NCBI GenBank assembly: GCA_037953745.1
Contig: JBAKBP010013037.1
Coordinates: forward strand, 1-64,000
Source: Lithodes maja
Lineage: Eukaryota > Arthropoda > Malacostraca > Decapoda > Lithodidae
Length of the DNA stretch: 64,000 bases
Direction of reading: 5' to 3'
This document shows, in pieces, positions 10,997 through 22,400 of the stretch. Position numbers and translations under genes: made by a program. The notes beneath the pieces are model-generated. The model was not told the origin of the DNA, made no database searches, and worked only from the letters and a program-made list of their open reading frames with translations. The first letter of the stretch is position 1. Every line of letters begins with the position of its first letter.

Positions 10997-12667
10997 TGTG
11001 ACACCTCCCGGCGTTAGCAGAATGGTTGCGTGGGGCATTGCAGCTCGCTAGCGCTCGCCAGGATGGGGGGATGGGCTACAGTTGTCCTAGAATGATCTGC
11101 TTTATTTAATTAGTGATGTGTTGCCACAGACAGTCTAGAAATGGTCTTTGTTTTGGTCTGTGACCGCGCCTTATATTTTATATTCGCTATAATATAAATG
11201 TTGCTTGTGTGGGAGGCGAGCGAGAGAGGGTGAGGGAGTACACCTGGCAGCGGGGTGAGCTATGACGCGGCTCGCTTGGGCGCTGACGGCTTCGTGTTCT
11301 TTACCAGCTCAGAGCTTGCCTGACACGCGTATCGCCTACATCCTTTGCAATTCTGTCCCCCATACTCGCCACTTTGCATACTATTTCTCTCTCTCGACTT
11401 CTCCTTTCTCATTCTCTAATCTTTATTAAACTCAACATCCCTTCTGGTTTCAGCATAGACGTTCACCGTCGACCAGTCGTATTGTACACGAAGCTCTCAG
11501 ATATATCCATATATTAGGTTAAGGAGGTATTATGCTTTATTGAGGTTAGAGAGACTGACTTTTCCGTATGTGTCCTCTCTCGGGAAGGTTGTAGACCGGT
11601 ATATGTCTCCCTGGCAAGGTGTTGAGTGATTCTGCTTGGTTATCTAAAGCTAGACTAGGGGTAAGGTTACTGTGTCGTTGTCTCCGATGTGTGCAGTGTT
11701 AGCTAAGCCCTGCACGACATCGACAGGTACTGTGGGAGCCTAAGTTGTCTTCGGGTGGGTTTACTTTGCGAGCACAGCGCTGTGGTGTGAGAGGGCCATA
11801 GCCTATCCCTCACAACATAGTGCTGCCTCTTTGTGTTGACTTCTGAGGGATCGCCAGGATAGAACTAGGTACTAGAGACCTAGATTTATCAAGAGCGCAT
11901 CCCCGTCATTTAACGTAATCTTCATTATACCACCTTCGGACAACGTTAGGCTACGAGCCGCATGCTCACCCATTGTTGCCCTGCCTTGATACCCCAGCTA
12001 GACTTTATTAACTGAGCAGACACTGGTTAGAGATAAGCCCCCATTATTATATGTATGCAACATTATTATTCACTGCACTTTTGAGCCGAGGTTGTTGTTG
12101 AGTTGCACAACCCTAGTAGGCTGTTGCGTTGTGTCACGAAGCATTTCTTTAGTTGTCGAGCATTACTACCTTTGCGCAGTCTTTATTATTCGCCTGCCTA
12201 TTATTACTATAATTTTATGTCCTAGTATTTATTGTGACCCGTATTCTGCATTATAATTGTTCAAGATTCTTTACGAACATCTTCCCAGCATCAGACTTAT
12301 TTCAGAAGTTTCCAGTTGATGTTGCAGGACTAACATTGCACTTTCTTTAATACAGGAGTGCCAGTTATTTGAGTATCTACCGTAACGTTAATTAATCACG
12401 TTAACTATCTTTTCTTTGTGTAACCTAATCGAGTAATCTTTTACTGTTTGAGAATAGGCTGTTTCATCGAGCGTCAGCCTAGTGTGTGTACACCAGTTAC
12501 CGAGTCATAGGATACCTCGTTGTCCAGGCACGACTCAGGACGGTAATGGTGTTTTGTGTTCCAGTGTTTAAGGCAGGGGTTGGATCTAGTGTTACCGTTG
12601 TTGCATTTTGCCATTATCTAGTCCAATGTTGAAGAGCCCTGTGTCTTTGAGAACCTGGATCGTAACA
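10997..12667 (+). repeat. 3' LTR of gypsy copy 2
   Basis: It starts TGTGACACCTCCCGG after the polypurine tract and ends GGATCGTAACA. It is colinear with 3477-5184, with a roughly 40-bp deletion near 11288 and small indels (for example extra bases near 12210 and 12647). Confidence 0.88.
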
Positions 12668-14809
12668 GGGGGCAGAGGGGGTATATCTAGTGGTCCGCCC
12701 GCCGTCGTGTGTTTACCCGAAGAAACAGGTGACGCTTGAGTGTTGATTTTATTTTTTTCCCCATAGGAAGTCCTACTGATGCGTGCAAGGCTTTGTCTTT
12801 GGGCGGTAGCTCTCAGGTTAGGTTCAAGTTTAAATATTGTCGATGATAATTAAGAGTCTGCAAATGCTTTCGAACCCTCACTAGAATAGAAAACGAGGTC
12901 TTTGGGCTGGAGCTAGGGTAAACTCATAGAGGAAGAGGGGGAGAGGAGAGTGATGATGTTATCCATACACACACATGATTAATATTTCTACAGTTGGAAG
13001 TAAAGCATTTTAAAGCATAACCCTTTGCCGTGCATCCGTCGAGTTTCAGGAGTTCATACACCAAAATGTAGCGACTATGTAGTAGATCTCTGAAATTTAG
13101 TATGTGATAATATCTACAAATACCGAAAACTATATAGCATCAATGAATACTACTGTCTATTGATTATACGTAGGGCAGACATCGTAACCCTTAACCTCTG
13201 TAACTCAAAAAGGGCTAGATGAAATGGGCTGTCAGTTTCCACACCTTTTCCCTGACTGTCTCTTCCCAAATTACCTAATTTTGATAAATAAACTATAATA
13301 ACTTTATATATTTTCAGAATAGATGGTTCAACATCAACATAGTGACGATGAGGCGGCCACCAGTGAGTACAGTATAATATACAGTATATACATGTTAAGT
13401 CAAAATCCATTGTTCGCGGACAACCTTTCTCATAAACTGGCTACATTTCCCTTAAATCCTCCCGTATATCTAATTGATTGTTCAAATACATTGTTTCATA
13501 TACTGTAGTTAATTTGTAAGATTAATATCGGTTTCTTGATTTCATACAAACTCATACAGGATTTTGTTGTATTTTAGTACCACTTAAGATCAGTTGTGCT
13601 GGCTTATTTACATTTGTTTTTCTTTTCAAGAAATATATTGTTTTATTGTTGTTTATCATTCAGTGAATGGATGAATTGCATTATCTTACCCATAATGGTC
13701 GTGGGATACAATAATAGAGTGAGGTGGGCTTTGCCCCTCTCACCCCCAATGACTTATTGTTATCATCATGTATATTGCCAGCAGGGCGCAAATATCAATT
13801 GGCCGTGGGATAATTTCGGGAAAAAGTAGTAAAATTAGACAGGAGCATGACCTCAATCATAGAAGTAAGGTAAACAAAGCGACGATACGATACGCTCGCC
13901 AATACAACCCTTACCGAGGAAAGTGGACGAAATTGTGTGTGCTTATGCGCAGGACTTCTGTTTAGTTTTTTGTTTTTAGGTCATATTGGGTGTTTTAAAC
14001 TTGTTGACATGGCAAATCCTCCATGGGGACAATATTGAGAATGTTATTGAGTCCATACATACCTATTGTCTCGAATACATTGTTTCTAATAGTGTAGCAC
14101 TGATCATCTTCTGTTTAACGTATATTTATACAAGACTAGTGCTCCTATATTTAGCTACTTATATTTTTTGTTATTTTTGTTTTCACTAAAGGCTTTGAAG
14201 AAATTATATGACTTTCGACAAGTTGTCGACCCTTACACTACATGTAACTCCACCTCTAACCTCCCATCTGTCTGTTATTCTACCCTGGTTGCCTTCAAAT
14301 ACCTGTCTGCTTTTTACTTGTCTGTCTTTCCACCCAACTGTTTGCTCCTCTAGTTGCTTGCTAATTTCCTATCTGCCTTTCCCCGCCCATTTGCTGCTCA
14401 ATAACATGTTTTGCTACCTTCAATCACTTATATTTCGTTTCAAAATGTCTGCCTACTTAAGTTTGCGTAACTTTCCACCCGTCTGTTAGCCTTTCCAACC
14501 GGTTGTTTTACCATCAAACTGTCTGTAATTGTTCAAGCATGTTCACTTGTTTGTATTATACGCATTACATTACGTTTTCCAGTTAAACAAAAATATATAT
14601 AAAACAATTAATTTACCTTGTTAAATATTTATTGCTTCAATTAAGTCATTGCACATTTCTGTATATTATATTGCCTAGACAAATTACCTCTTGGGGTTAA
14701 TAAAAAGCTGTTCAATGTAATGATTTACTACGTAACACAGGTAAACCGGTTCTATTTGCATACAAATTGTGTTTGGACATTATATAACTAAAACACAGAA
14801 ATAATATCA
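12668..14809. other. AT-rich intergenic spacer
   Basis: About 2.1 kb without a recognisable gene. Open stretches are under 100 codons and lack known motifs. Small local structures exist, such as an imperfect inverted repeat gaggtgggctttgcccctc near 13720 and loosely repeated ctgtctg tracts at 14230-14520. I could not assign any of it to a known element. Confidence 0.5.
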
Positions 14810-15686
14810 GTAATCTGGACTGGAGAATTACTAGTGGAACCATTTGAAGTGAGGAAAAGATATGCCGAGTATTTTGAATCTTTGCTAAATGCAAGAGATG
14901 GAAGAGAAAAAGTGATTGAAGCAGTGGTTGATGGAGGCCACCCAGGTGGCAGGGAATTAATGAATGGATTGAGGAAAATGAGGTGTAAGAAGCAGTGTAA
15001 CAAATGAGAGCGGGAAAAGCAGAAGGTTTGGATGGTATTGCAGTGGAGTGTATAAAGAAGGGTGGAGATGTGATAATAGATTGGTTGGTGAGCCTTTACA
15101 ATGTGTGCTTTGTGGTGTCAAGGGTACCAATAGACTGGAAGAGTGCATGTATTGTGCCGCTGTACAAGGGGAAGGGAGATCAGCAGGAGTGTTCAAGTTA
15201 TAGAGGTATTAGTTTATTATCAGTGGTTGGAAAGCTGTATGGCAGGGTGATGATAGAGAGGATAGTAAAGTGTACGGAAGTGGCAATAGGAGAAGAACAG
15301 TGCGGTTTTAGGAGGGGAAGAGGGTGCATGGATCAGATGTTTGCAGTAAAACAGTTATGCGAGAAGTATTTAGAGAAGCATAAGGAGATAGTTTGGGCTT
15401 TTATGGATTTGGAAAAAGCGTATGATCGTGTGGATCGTGAAGCAATGTGGAAGATGTTAAGGATTTATGAAATTGGAGGAAATTTGTTGGAAGCAGTTAA
15501 GAGTTTTTATGAAGGGAGCAGAGCATGTGTGAGAGTAGGAAATGGTGAGTTGAGTGAATGGTTTGAGGTAAATGTAGGTTTGCGACAGGGTTGTGTATGT
15601 CACCTTGTTTATGGATGGTGTGGTGAGGGAGGTGAAAATGAGAAGTATGGGAAGATAATTGTGTTTAGTAGGAAAGAATGGTAGAG
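14810..15686 (+). pseudogene. LINE reverse transcriptase, N-terminal two thirds, decayed
   Basis: Translated fragments show a non-LTR RT: AEYFESLLNARDGRE, then KMRAGKAEGLDG, CIVPLYKGKGD, YRGISLLSVVGKLYGRV, EEQCGFRRGRGCMDQ, the motif A FMDLEKAYDRVDRE with its catalytic Asp intact, and VGLRQGCV. A main open frame of 226 codons (15004-15684) is preceded by a stop and followed by a deletion just after the QGC motif. The reading frame is then cut by a retroposon (15699-16195). The style resembles RTE/I-group LINEs common in invertebrates, but I do not assign the clade firmly. The upstream endonuclease is absent. Confidence 0.88.
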
Positions 15687-15698
15687 ATTGGGAGTTGA
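15687..15698. repeat. 12-bp target-site duplication, left copy
   Basis: attgggagttga is repeated exactly at 16196-16207 and brackets the retroposon that interrupts the LINE. The LINE frame resumes at the right copy with NQLLFADDTALVAD. Confidence 0.9.
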
Positions 15699-16195
15699 TG
15701 TTGTTGTTGTTCCCCAAGCTGCCTGGCCGAACAGCCCCAAGGCCCCGAGCAAGACCAAGGCCATAACCGAGCGCCCCCACAGAACCCTCCCAGCCGACCA
15801 CAATAAAGCATGGGTGACCGAAGCCACTCCATGGCGGGGAGCTGAGGAGGGCGACAGAAACGCCCGGGAAACCAAAGCCCCACCCAGAGCCCTGTGCCCC
15901 TCAGCAATTATGAAGAGAAAGCTGATGGGCAAAGGAAAAAATGTGACGCTTTGGCTTCCAATCTTGGTAGATTGGGAGGTCAATCCACGGAAGAGATCTA
16001 CTTGATCCACTTGAGATCTAGAAAATATATAAGTAAAAGGAACAGTTAGAGTAAGCTATGGGTATGGCAGAGATCGCTCAGTTCTCACTCTGATAGACCA
16101 GCCCATCACCACATGACTAGAACCCAATCCTCTCAGCATCAGCTAGGAAAGGCCCTAGAAAGACGCCTTTGGCGGGGTGATAGCTCCCCTATTTC
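15699..16195 (-). mobile_element. (AAC)n-tailed retroposon, copy R1
   Basis: About 497 bp that recurs at 42918-43437 (+) and 53627-54041 (-). Read on the - strand, all copies end in an (AAC)n tail while their starts differ, which is the pattern of 5'-truncated retroposition. A 12-bp direct repeat flanks this copy. On the - strand an open frame of about 100 codons is similar in R1 and R2 (GQSVTFFPLP-like, then AEGHRALGGALVSRAF), but R3 is frameshifted, so coding is unproven. It may be a long SINE or the 3' end of a LINE. Confidence 0.88.
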
Positions 16196-16990
16196 ATTGG
16201 GAGTTGAATCAGTTGCTGTTCGCTGATGACACAGCGTTGGTGGCGGATTCTGAGGAGAATTCAAGAATTTGGTGTGGTTTGTGGGAGGAGGGAACTGAAG
16301 GTGAGCGTCAATAAAAGTAAAGTAATGGTGTGTAATAGAGGTGATCGTAGGGTGAATCTAGATGTGAGGCTGGATGGGTAAATATTGGAACAAGTAGAGT
16401 GTTTTAAATATCTAGGAGGAACGATAAGCAGGAGTGGAGGTATAGACATGGAGGTAAAACAGAGAGTGTGTGAAGGAAGGAAGGTTTTCGGAGCAATGGG
16501 AAGTATGTGGAAGACGAGAAATCTCGGAATGAAAGTAAAAAAGTGCAATGTATCAAGGAATTGTTGTGCCAACAGTGATGTATGGGGCTGAGACATGGGC
16601 TCTGAAGAAAAAGGAGAGAAGAAAGCGGGTGTGATGGAGATGAGCTGCTTGAGGAGTATGTGTGGAGTTACTCGTAAAGACGGATTGAGGAATGAAGAGA
16701 TACGTAGGAGAGTGGGGCAGCAGGAACATTTGTCAGCCAGAGTGGACAGAAGGGTGCTGAGCTGGTATGGTCATGCTGAACGAATGGGAGATAACAGGCT
16801 TACAAAGAGAATATGTAAGTCAGATACAAAGGAGTACAAAGTACAAAGGAGTACAAAGGAAATCAAGCAACATCAGATCTAGTGACCCTTCTAGGCTGCT
16901 TGTCCTCCAAAACACTGAGGATCAAGTGTCCAAACAGTGGTTTAGAGTGGGTAAGGGAACATTGGAAAGGGAACTACTGCCCTGGAACTA
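16196..16990 (+). pseudogene. LINE reverse transcriptase, C-terminal part, decayed
   Basis: This is the continuation of the LINE interrupted at 15687. It includes FADDTALVADSEE (the second catalytic motif) near 16215, then EQVECFKYLGGTISRSGG, MSCLRSMCGVTRKDGLRNEE and VDRRVLSWYGHAERMGDNRL in shifting frames with several stops. A short direct repeat of gtacaaagga units lies at 16825-16862. The end merges into sequence cut by the gypsy LTR at 17050. Confidence 0.85.
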
Positions 16991-17045
16991 ATGTCCGTGG
17001 CAGGACTAGGAAGTTAGTAGGGGACATATGGGTTAGTAACTGAGG

Positions 17046-17049
17046 GAGG
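17046..17049. repeat. 4-bp target-site duplication (left) of gypsy copy 3
   Basis: gagg immediately precedes the LTR start (TGTTACG on +) and is repeated at 26534-26537 directly after the opposite LTR end (GTCACA). A 4-bp duplication is within the range expected for Ty3/gypsy integrases. Confidence 0.7.
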
Positions 17050-18906
17050 TGTTACGACCGGGCACTCGGGTACACTAGGGCTCTTACACAGGACTCGAGT
17101 ATGGCTCGCTGCCACAACGGAAACACACGATCCCAACCCCAGAGTACTGCCAGCCGAACAAAAAACGCCACTACCCTCCAGAGTTCTATCTGCTATAACG
17201 GGGTATACAAGAACTCGGTACTAGCGTTTCACACAACAGACTAATAACAAGACGGGAGTTATCTAGTCTGGTCAACAATCAAACAAAGAAGAAAGTACTA
17301 CAACACTAAAGAATAGTGTTGGCCGAAGCCGAAGTAATCCACCCTTGACTAAGAACTTAAGAAGTCCTCCACCCTCTACTTCGGATCGGCACTATTACGT
17401 TACGTTAAACAATAGTCCTCGAGCATCAAGCAAGGAATCTTCTGATAAAGTTAGATGCTTCTCGAATACTCGTAAGAAGTAAGTATCGGATTTTGAACAG
17501 CAATTCAATAAGTAACACACTGGCAATTAACTAATATTAAAGGCTTTAAATTGACATAAGAAGAATTATAAGAATAGACAGTAGTAAATGGCAAACATTA
17601 AGAAGAAGTACTCCGACAATGCACTGACAATAGCCTACTAGGATTGTGCTTGTGGGCCACTAATCTCTACAGTAGCTAAGCGTGCCACACATGAAATCAA
17701 TAGTGCATAAACAATAACATACATAAGGAGAAGCTTCAATACTATGCTGTATCTGCTGGTCGAGAAAAGTCTAGCTGGGATATCTAAGGTTAGGAAACAA
17801 TGGCTGAGCAAGCGGCTCGTAGCCTAGCGAGGTCCTTAAGACTGTGCGGCCAAATTACGTTAATTGACGGGATGCTCTCTTGAGAGATCCAGATCACTAG
17901 TATCTGGTTCTCTCCTGGCGATCCTCTCAAAGTCAAGCAAACGAGATAGCACAGTGTTGGGTGGCAGAGGCAAAAGCCCTCACTCGCAACACAGTGCTAA
18001 ACTCTCAAGGTACACAGTCAGAAAGACCACCTAGGCTTCCCACGTCTCCGTTGCAATTGTACCGGTTCAACCAAAACCTAGTACTCATAGGAAATCACAA
18101 CTCCCGAAACCCAATCCCAGTCTAGCATTACCTAAACCAGCAGAAAACAGGAACATTGATAATCGTACACAGGGAAATGCATATACGAGTGCAACAAACA
18201 TCAATCAATCCTATTCTAGTTATCCCTTCCAAAATAGGCTATCTAACAGGCATATATCTCGTGAGAACTCAAGCGATAATACTTTGGCTGACTAAATCTG
18301 CACCAAAGGGATCATGGGTTAAAAAGGGACGAGAAGAGAAGAAGATAGGCTGTTCAGAGAGTAGAGAAAGTTCACATCAGTCGGAAGAATATGGATAGTT
18401 GCAAGGGATATGAGAAGTCGCTCTGCCTGATGAGTTCTAAAGAATTGTGGCGAGGACCTCTCCTTTTTATACTCGGCCCTCTAGCGGCATATCGCAAACT
18501 ACTAAGGACCGCCCACTGACAATCATTACGTCATATTCTCTCTCAATCTGGGATCGACAAAGGATTTCCCACGCGCTTGAGGAGGGAGGAGGGAGGAGGG
18601 AGGAGGGAGGGAGGCCTACGTACCTCGTGGCGCGCTCACTGGCCGTCGTTACATAACTCTCTCTCTTCTCCTCATTATATATAAGTCCCACACACAATAC
18701 TTATATCTAATGATAAAAAATAGAACTCGTTGACTTAGAAGAAAACAAAATACATAATTATAATACTTATAGTTCAACGGCTCACATAAACTGAGTTAGG
18801 AAACTCTACACGGACTACAGCCAAAGTTCCTGCCCTGACGATCCTAGCGAGAGTGGGGTCTGACTGAGCGTTCTGTACAGCATGCTCATACTCGGCATGC
18901 GTCACA
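17050..18906 (-). repeat. 3' LTR of gypsy copy 3
   Basis: About 1857 bp. On the - strand it begins TGTGACGCATGCC and ends GTCGTAACA. It is almost identical to 24687-26533 except for a rearranged segment near 17070-17105. It contains a GGAGGGA microsatellite (18578-18614). Confidence 0.93.
18464..18471 (-). promoter_or_regulatory. Probable TATA box in the 3' LTR
   Basis: On the - strand the LTR reads gagTATAAAAAggagagg. An identical site is in the other LTR at 26091-26098, with a GA/CT-rich tract about 100 bases upstream. It is the best core-promoter candidate in the LTR; the start site was not determined. Confidence 0.5.
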
Positions 18907-19417
18907 CCTCCCCCAAGATTTTACTTGCTCAACCCTGAGCTAAAATCTGACACGCAGAACCTCATCAAACCCCTCACACCCAGCGACCGCATGGCACTAA
19001 AACAACGCTGAGTTTAACACTAAAACACATCTTATAAAAAAAAAATTCACATTTCATAACTCCTCCCAACAATAGTAAAAGACATAATATCATGCTCCCA
19101 GAGCGAGCTTACAGCAGCTCAGCCGTTTGATAGTTCATGGACTACTCAAACTCTATAGGCTATGACAAACTTATACAATTATTTATAACAAAAGAAAGAG
19201 TTTTTTTATGATTTTTATATTTTAATATGTTTTTTCCGGCTGCACTATAAGGGCAGCCTATTTTTTCTTCGATACCAAACGCTCAACTCCTGCTTTACGA
19301 CCCAATACGCTGGGCTACAACCGCGAGCCAACAAGCACCAAGCGCAAAATACTACTCAAACTAAAGCAGGAGGCTACCCGTGTGTCAATCTCTCCGGGAT
19401 CATACACCTGTGATAGC
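18907..19417 (-). other. Copy 3 3' UTR and polypurine tract
   Basis: On the - strand the sequence from the pol stop to the LTR includes aataggctgcccttatag, then aaaaactctttc (about 19190-19265) and agctcgctctgggagcat (about 19095-19113). These match blocks in copy 2's 3' UTR. The tract tcttgggggagg at 18907-18918 is the polypurine tract. Confidence 0.65.
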
Positions 19418-22400
19418 CTACGACTGATCATCTACCCTCGATAAACAATCCGCGATCACATTGTCACATCCCGCAATATGACGGATGTCCAGGTTATACT
19501 CCTGCAACATCAAAGACCACCTGGTCAGTCTCATATTGCGATTGTGAAATTGATTTAGGAATCTCAAAGGGTGATGATCAGTGTAGATAACCACGACTGG
19601 GCCATAGGCTGGAACATACACCTCGAAGTGCCTGAGCGACAGCACAATCGCCAGTAATTCCTTTTCTATTGTAGAATAGTTCTTTTGTGCAGCATTGAAC
19701 TTCTTAGAAAAGAAACTTACTGGGTGTTCCACACCTTCATTGTCTGTCTGTAGCAAGACGGCACCAGCCCCTACACCACTAGCATCTGTTGCCAGCTGAA
19801 AAGGCCTGTTAAAGTCTGGGGCCCTGAGTATCGGGTGAGTACACAGCAAATGCTTCACCAAATTAAAAGCCTTTTCACACTCAGGCGCCCACAAAAACTT
19901 TTTGTCTTTAGATAACAAATCTGTGAGAGGTGCCAACACCGTGGAGTAACCTTTTATAAAGCGTCTGTAGTAGCCTATCATACCCAAGAATCTCATAATC
20001 TGCTTCTTGGTGGTTGGGTGCGGAAATTTATTGATAGCCTGTACCTTGTTCTGAGGAGGGCACACCTGTCCCCTTCCCACTACAAACCCAAGGTACTGCA
20101 CAGTGGCTTTTACGAAGTCACACTTTGCCAAATTTACTACCAGACCTGCTTCACTAAGTTTCCGGAACAAGGTCTCCAGGTGCTCACAATGGCTCTCAAA
20201 GTCGTCATCATAAATGATTACATCGTCCAAGTATACGGTGCAATTTGGAATGTCCTTGACAATTTCATTCATCAGGTTCTGAAACGTTGCTGGTGCATTC
20301 TTAAGTCCGTAGGGCATAACATTACACCGGTAAGTACTCCCGTCCACCACAAAACCACATACCTCTTTAGCACGCTCGGACAAAGGTACTTGCCAGTAAC
20401 CTTTTACTAAATCTACTTTAGACAAAAACCGAGCATTACCAATTTTATCAACACTATCATCAACCCGAGGAAGAGGATATGGGTTAGTTGGAGTCAAACC
20501 GTTTAGCCTACGGAAATCAATACAGAAGCGTACCTTGCCATCTGGCTTAGGCTGCAGTGTTACGGGGGAAGTCCATTTAACGGTGCCTTTCTCTATCAAC
20601 CCTCTACCGAGCATATACTCCAACTCATCCCTCAGAGCGGGTAGTTTTATGGGGGGCACACGGTACGGGATTGACTTAAAGGGTAGATGGTCCCCCACGT
20701 CAACATCATGCATAGCCTGAGTAGTGAGGCCTGGGTGTTCAGCAAATACAGTGGGGTATGAACCGAGCAACTGACGGATAGCTTCAAACTGCGGCTCAGG
20801 CAAATGAGCTATAGCCTCGTCAGCCCTTAGGCTCGAGTTCCCCGCCCACTGATCCGCTGAAACATGGTGATCCCAGCTATCCTCCTCTGAAGCTTGACTG
20901 TCCCCCTCTCCTTCTCCACCACGGCCGCAACAAGCCAACACAGGGACAGTGAGAGGCTCAGAGGGGCGCCTCACATACTCTTTTATCAGGTTCACGTGAC
21001 ATAACTGGTTCTTTTTCCTCCGGTCTGGAGTGGCAACAAGGTAATCTAGGTCCGAAATTTTCTCCACAATTTTATAGGGTCCAGTATACTTCGCAGACAA
21101 GGGGTTACCAACCAAAGGCAACAAAATTAATACCTCTTGTCCTACAATGAACTTCCGGAGCTTCACTTTGCGATCATACCTGTCCTTCATTAAAGCTTGT
21201 GATCCTGTTAAATTCCGACCTGCCATCTCCAGACTCTTAAGCATGCGCTCACGGCTTTCAAACACATACTTTAACAAGGAACAAGGCTGCACAGTTCCTT
21301 CCCAAATTTCCCGCAGCATATTAAGGGGGCCCCTGACGCGGTGTCCAAAAATCAGCTCGTTTGGACTAAATCCCAGGCTCTCACCAGGCACTTCCCGAGC
21401 AGCAAACAGTACATACGGCAATCCAAGATCCCAATCTCTTCCGTTGTCAGCACAATAACACCTGAGCATGCTTTTAAGGGTGGCATGCCACCGCTCAAGC
21501 ACCCCTTGGCTCTCAGGGTGATACGCTGACGATACCACCGCCCGTATCCCATGCTGTTGCATTGTTTGCTTAAAGAGATTGGAGGTGAAATTGGACCCCT
21601 GGTCAGACTGAATCTCCTCCGGGTACCCGTACCTTGAAAAGTACCACAACAAGTTACTGACCACCGTCTTAGCCATGCCGTTTTTCATGGGGTATGCATC
21701 GGGGTATCTAGTGGCAACATCCATGATGGTTAACAAAAATTTATTACCAGCCTTTGTGGGAGGGAGTGGACCAACCATGTCAACAACAATCTTACTAAAA
21801 GGTGGCCCAATTACAGGAATAGGGTGCAACGGAGCTTTAGGAATAACTTGGTTTGGTTTCCCGACCCGTTGACAAATATCACATGAGTTTATCCATGACT
21901 GCACATGAGACTTCATCCCCGGCCACCAAAACAACTTCCCCAAAGCCGCCACCGTTTTTCTTACCCCCAAATGTCCTGCCAGCGGTGTGTCATGCGCCAA
22001 ACTCAGTAGGCTATCCCTGCACTCCCGCGGCACCACCAACTGGTCCACTACTCCGGACCCCTTTTTCCAGCTACGGTTAGGGTCTTGAAAACGCCGATAG
22101 AGGATGCCATCTAAATAAAAAAAATCTCCCGGCTGTGCATCACCGTCCTCGTCGAGCTCCACAGCTCCATTAGCACACGTTTGGAGCTCAGGGTCCTCCA
22201 GCTGCAACCGACGTATATCTGAGGGTGCCAAGCGATCTAACTGCTCCCGGAGCAATGCATGACCCTCCCCGATACTGGGCTGCTCCCTCTGTCTCTCTCG
22301 ATGTTCATAACGTTGCTGTCGTGGAGACTCGTCATGCCCAGCCTCGTCACTCTCGATGACAGGCCCAGGGGCTACTCCAGAACTAAGTAATGGTGCTAAT

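Larger units (their letters stand above)
3477..12667 (+). mobile_element. Ty3/gypsy Gmr1-like LTR retrotransposon, copy 2, full length but decayed
   Basis: Two LTRs (3477-5184 and 10997-12667) flank a PBS, a gag-pol region and a polypurine tract. The protein order is gag, zinc knuckle, protease, integrase, reverse transcriptase, RNase H. Integrase upstream of RT is the arrangement of the Gmr1-type lineage of Ty3/gypsy. The coding region carries one nonsense mutation and at least five frameshifts (near 5885, 7953, 8105-8140, 8368 and 9358), and the LTRs differ by several indels, so this is an old, inactive insertion. I saw no convincing target-site duplication, and the left LTR tip looks mutated. 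Confidence 0.9.

Noticed and set aside
15940..15990. Pol III B box in the (AAC)n-tailed retroposon
   Set aside because: ggtcaatccacgg resembles the motif only loosely and has no matching A box at the right distance.
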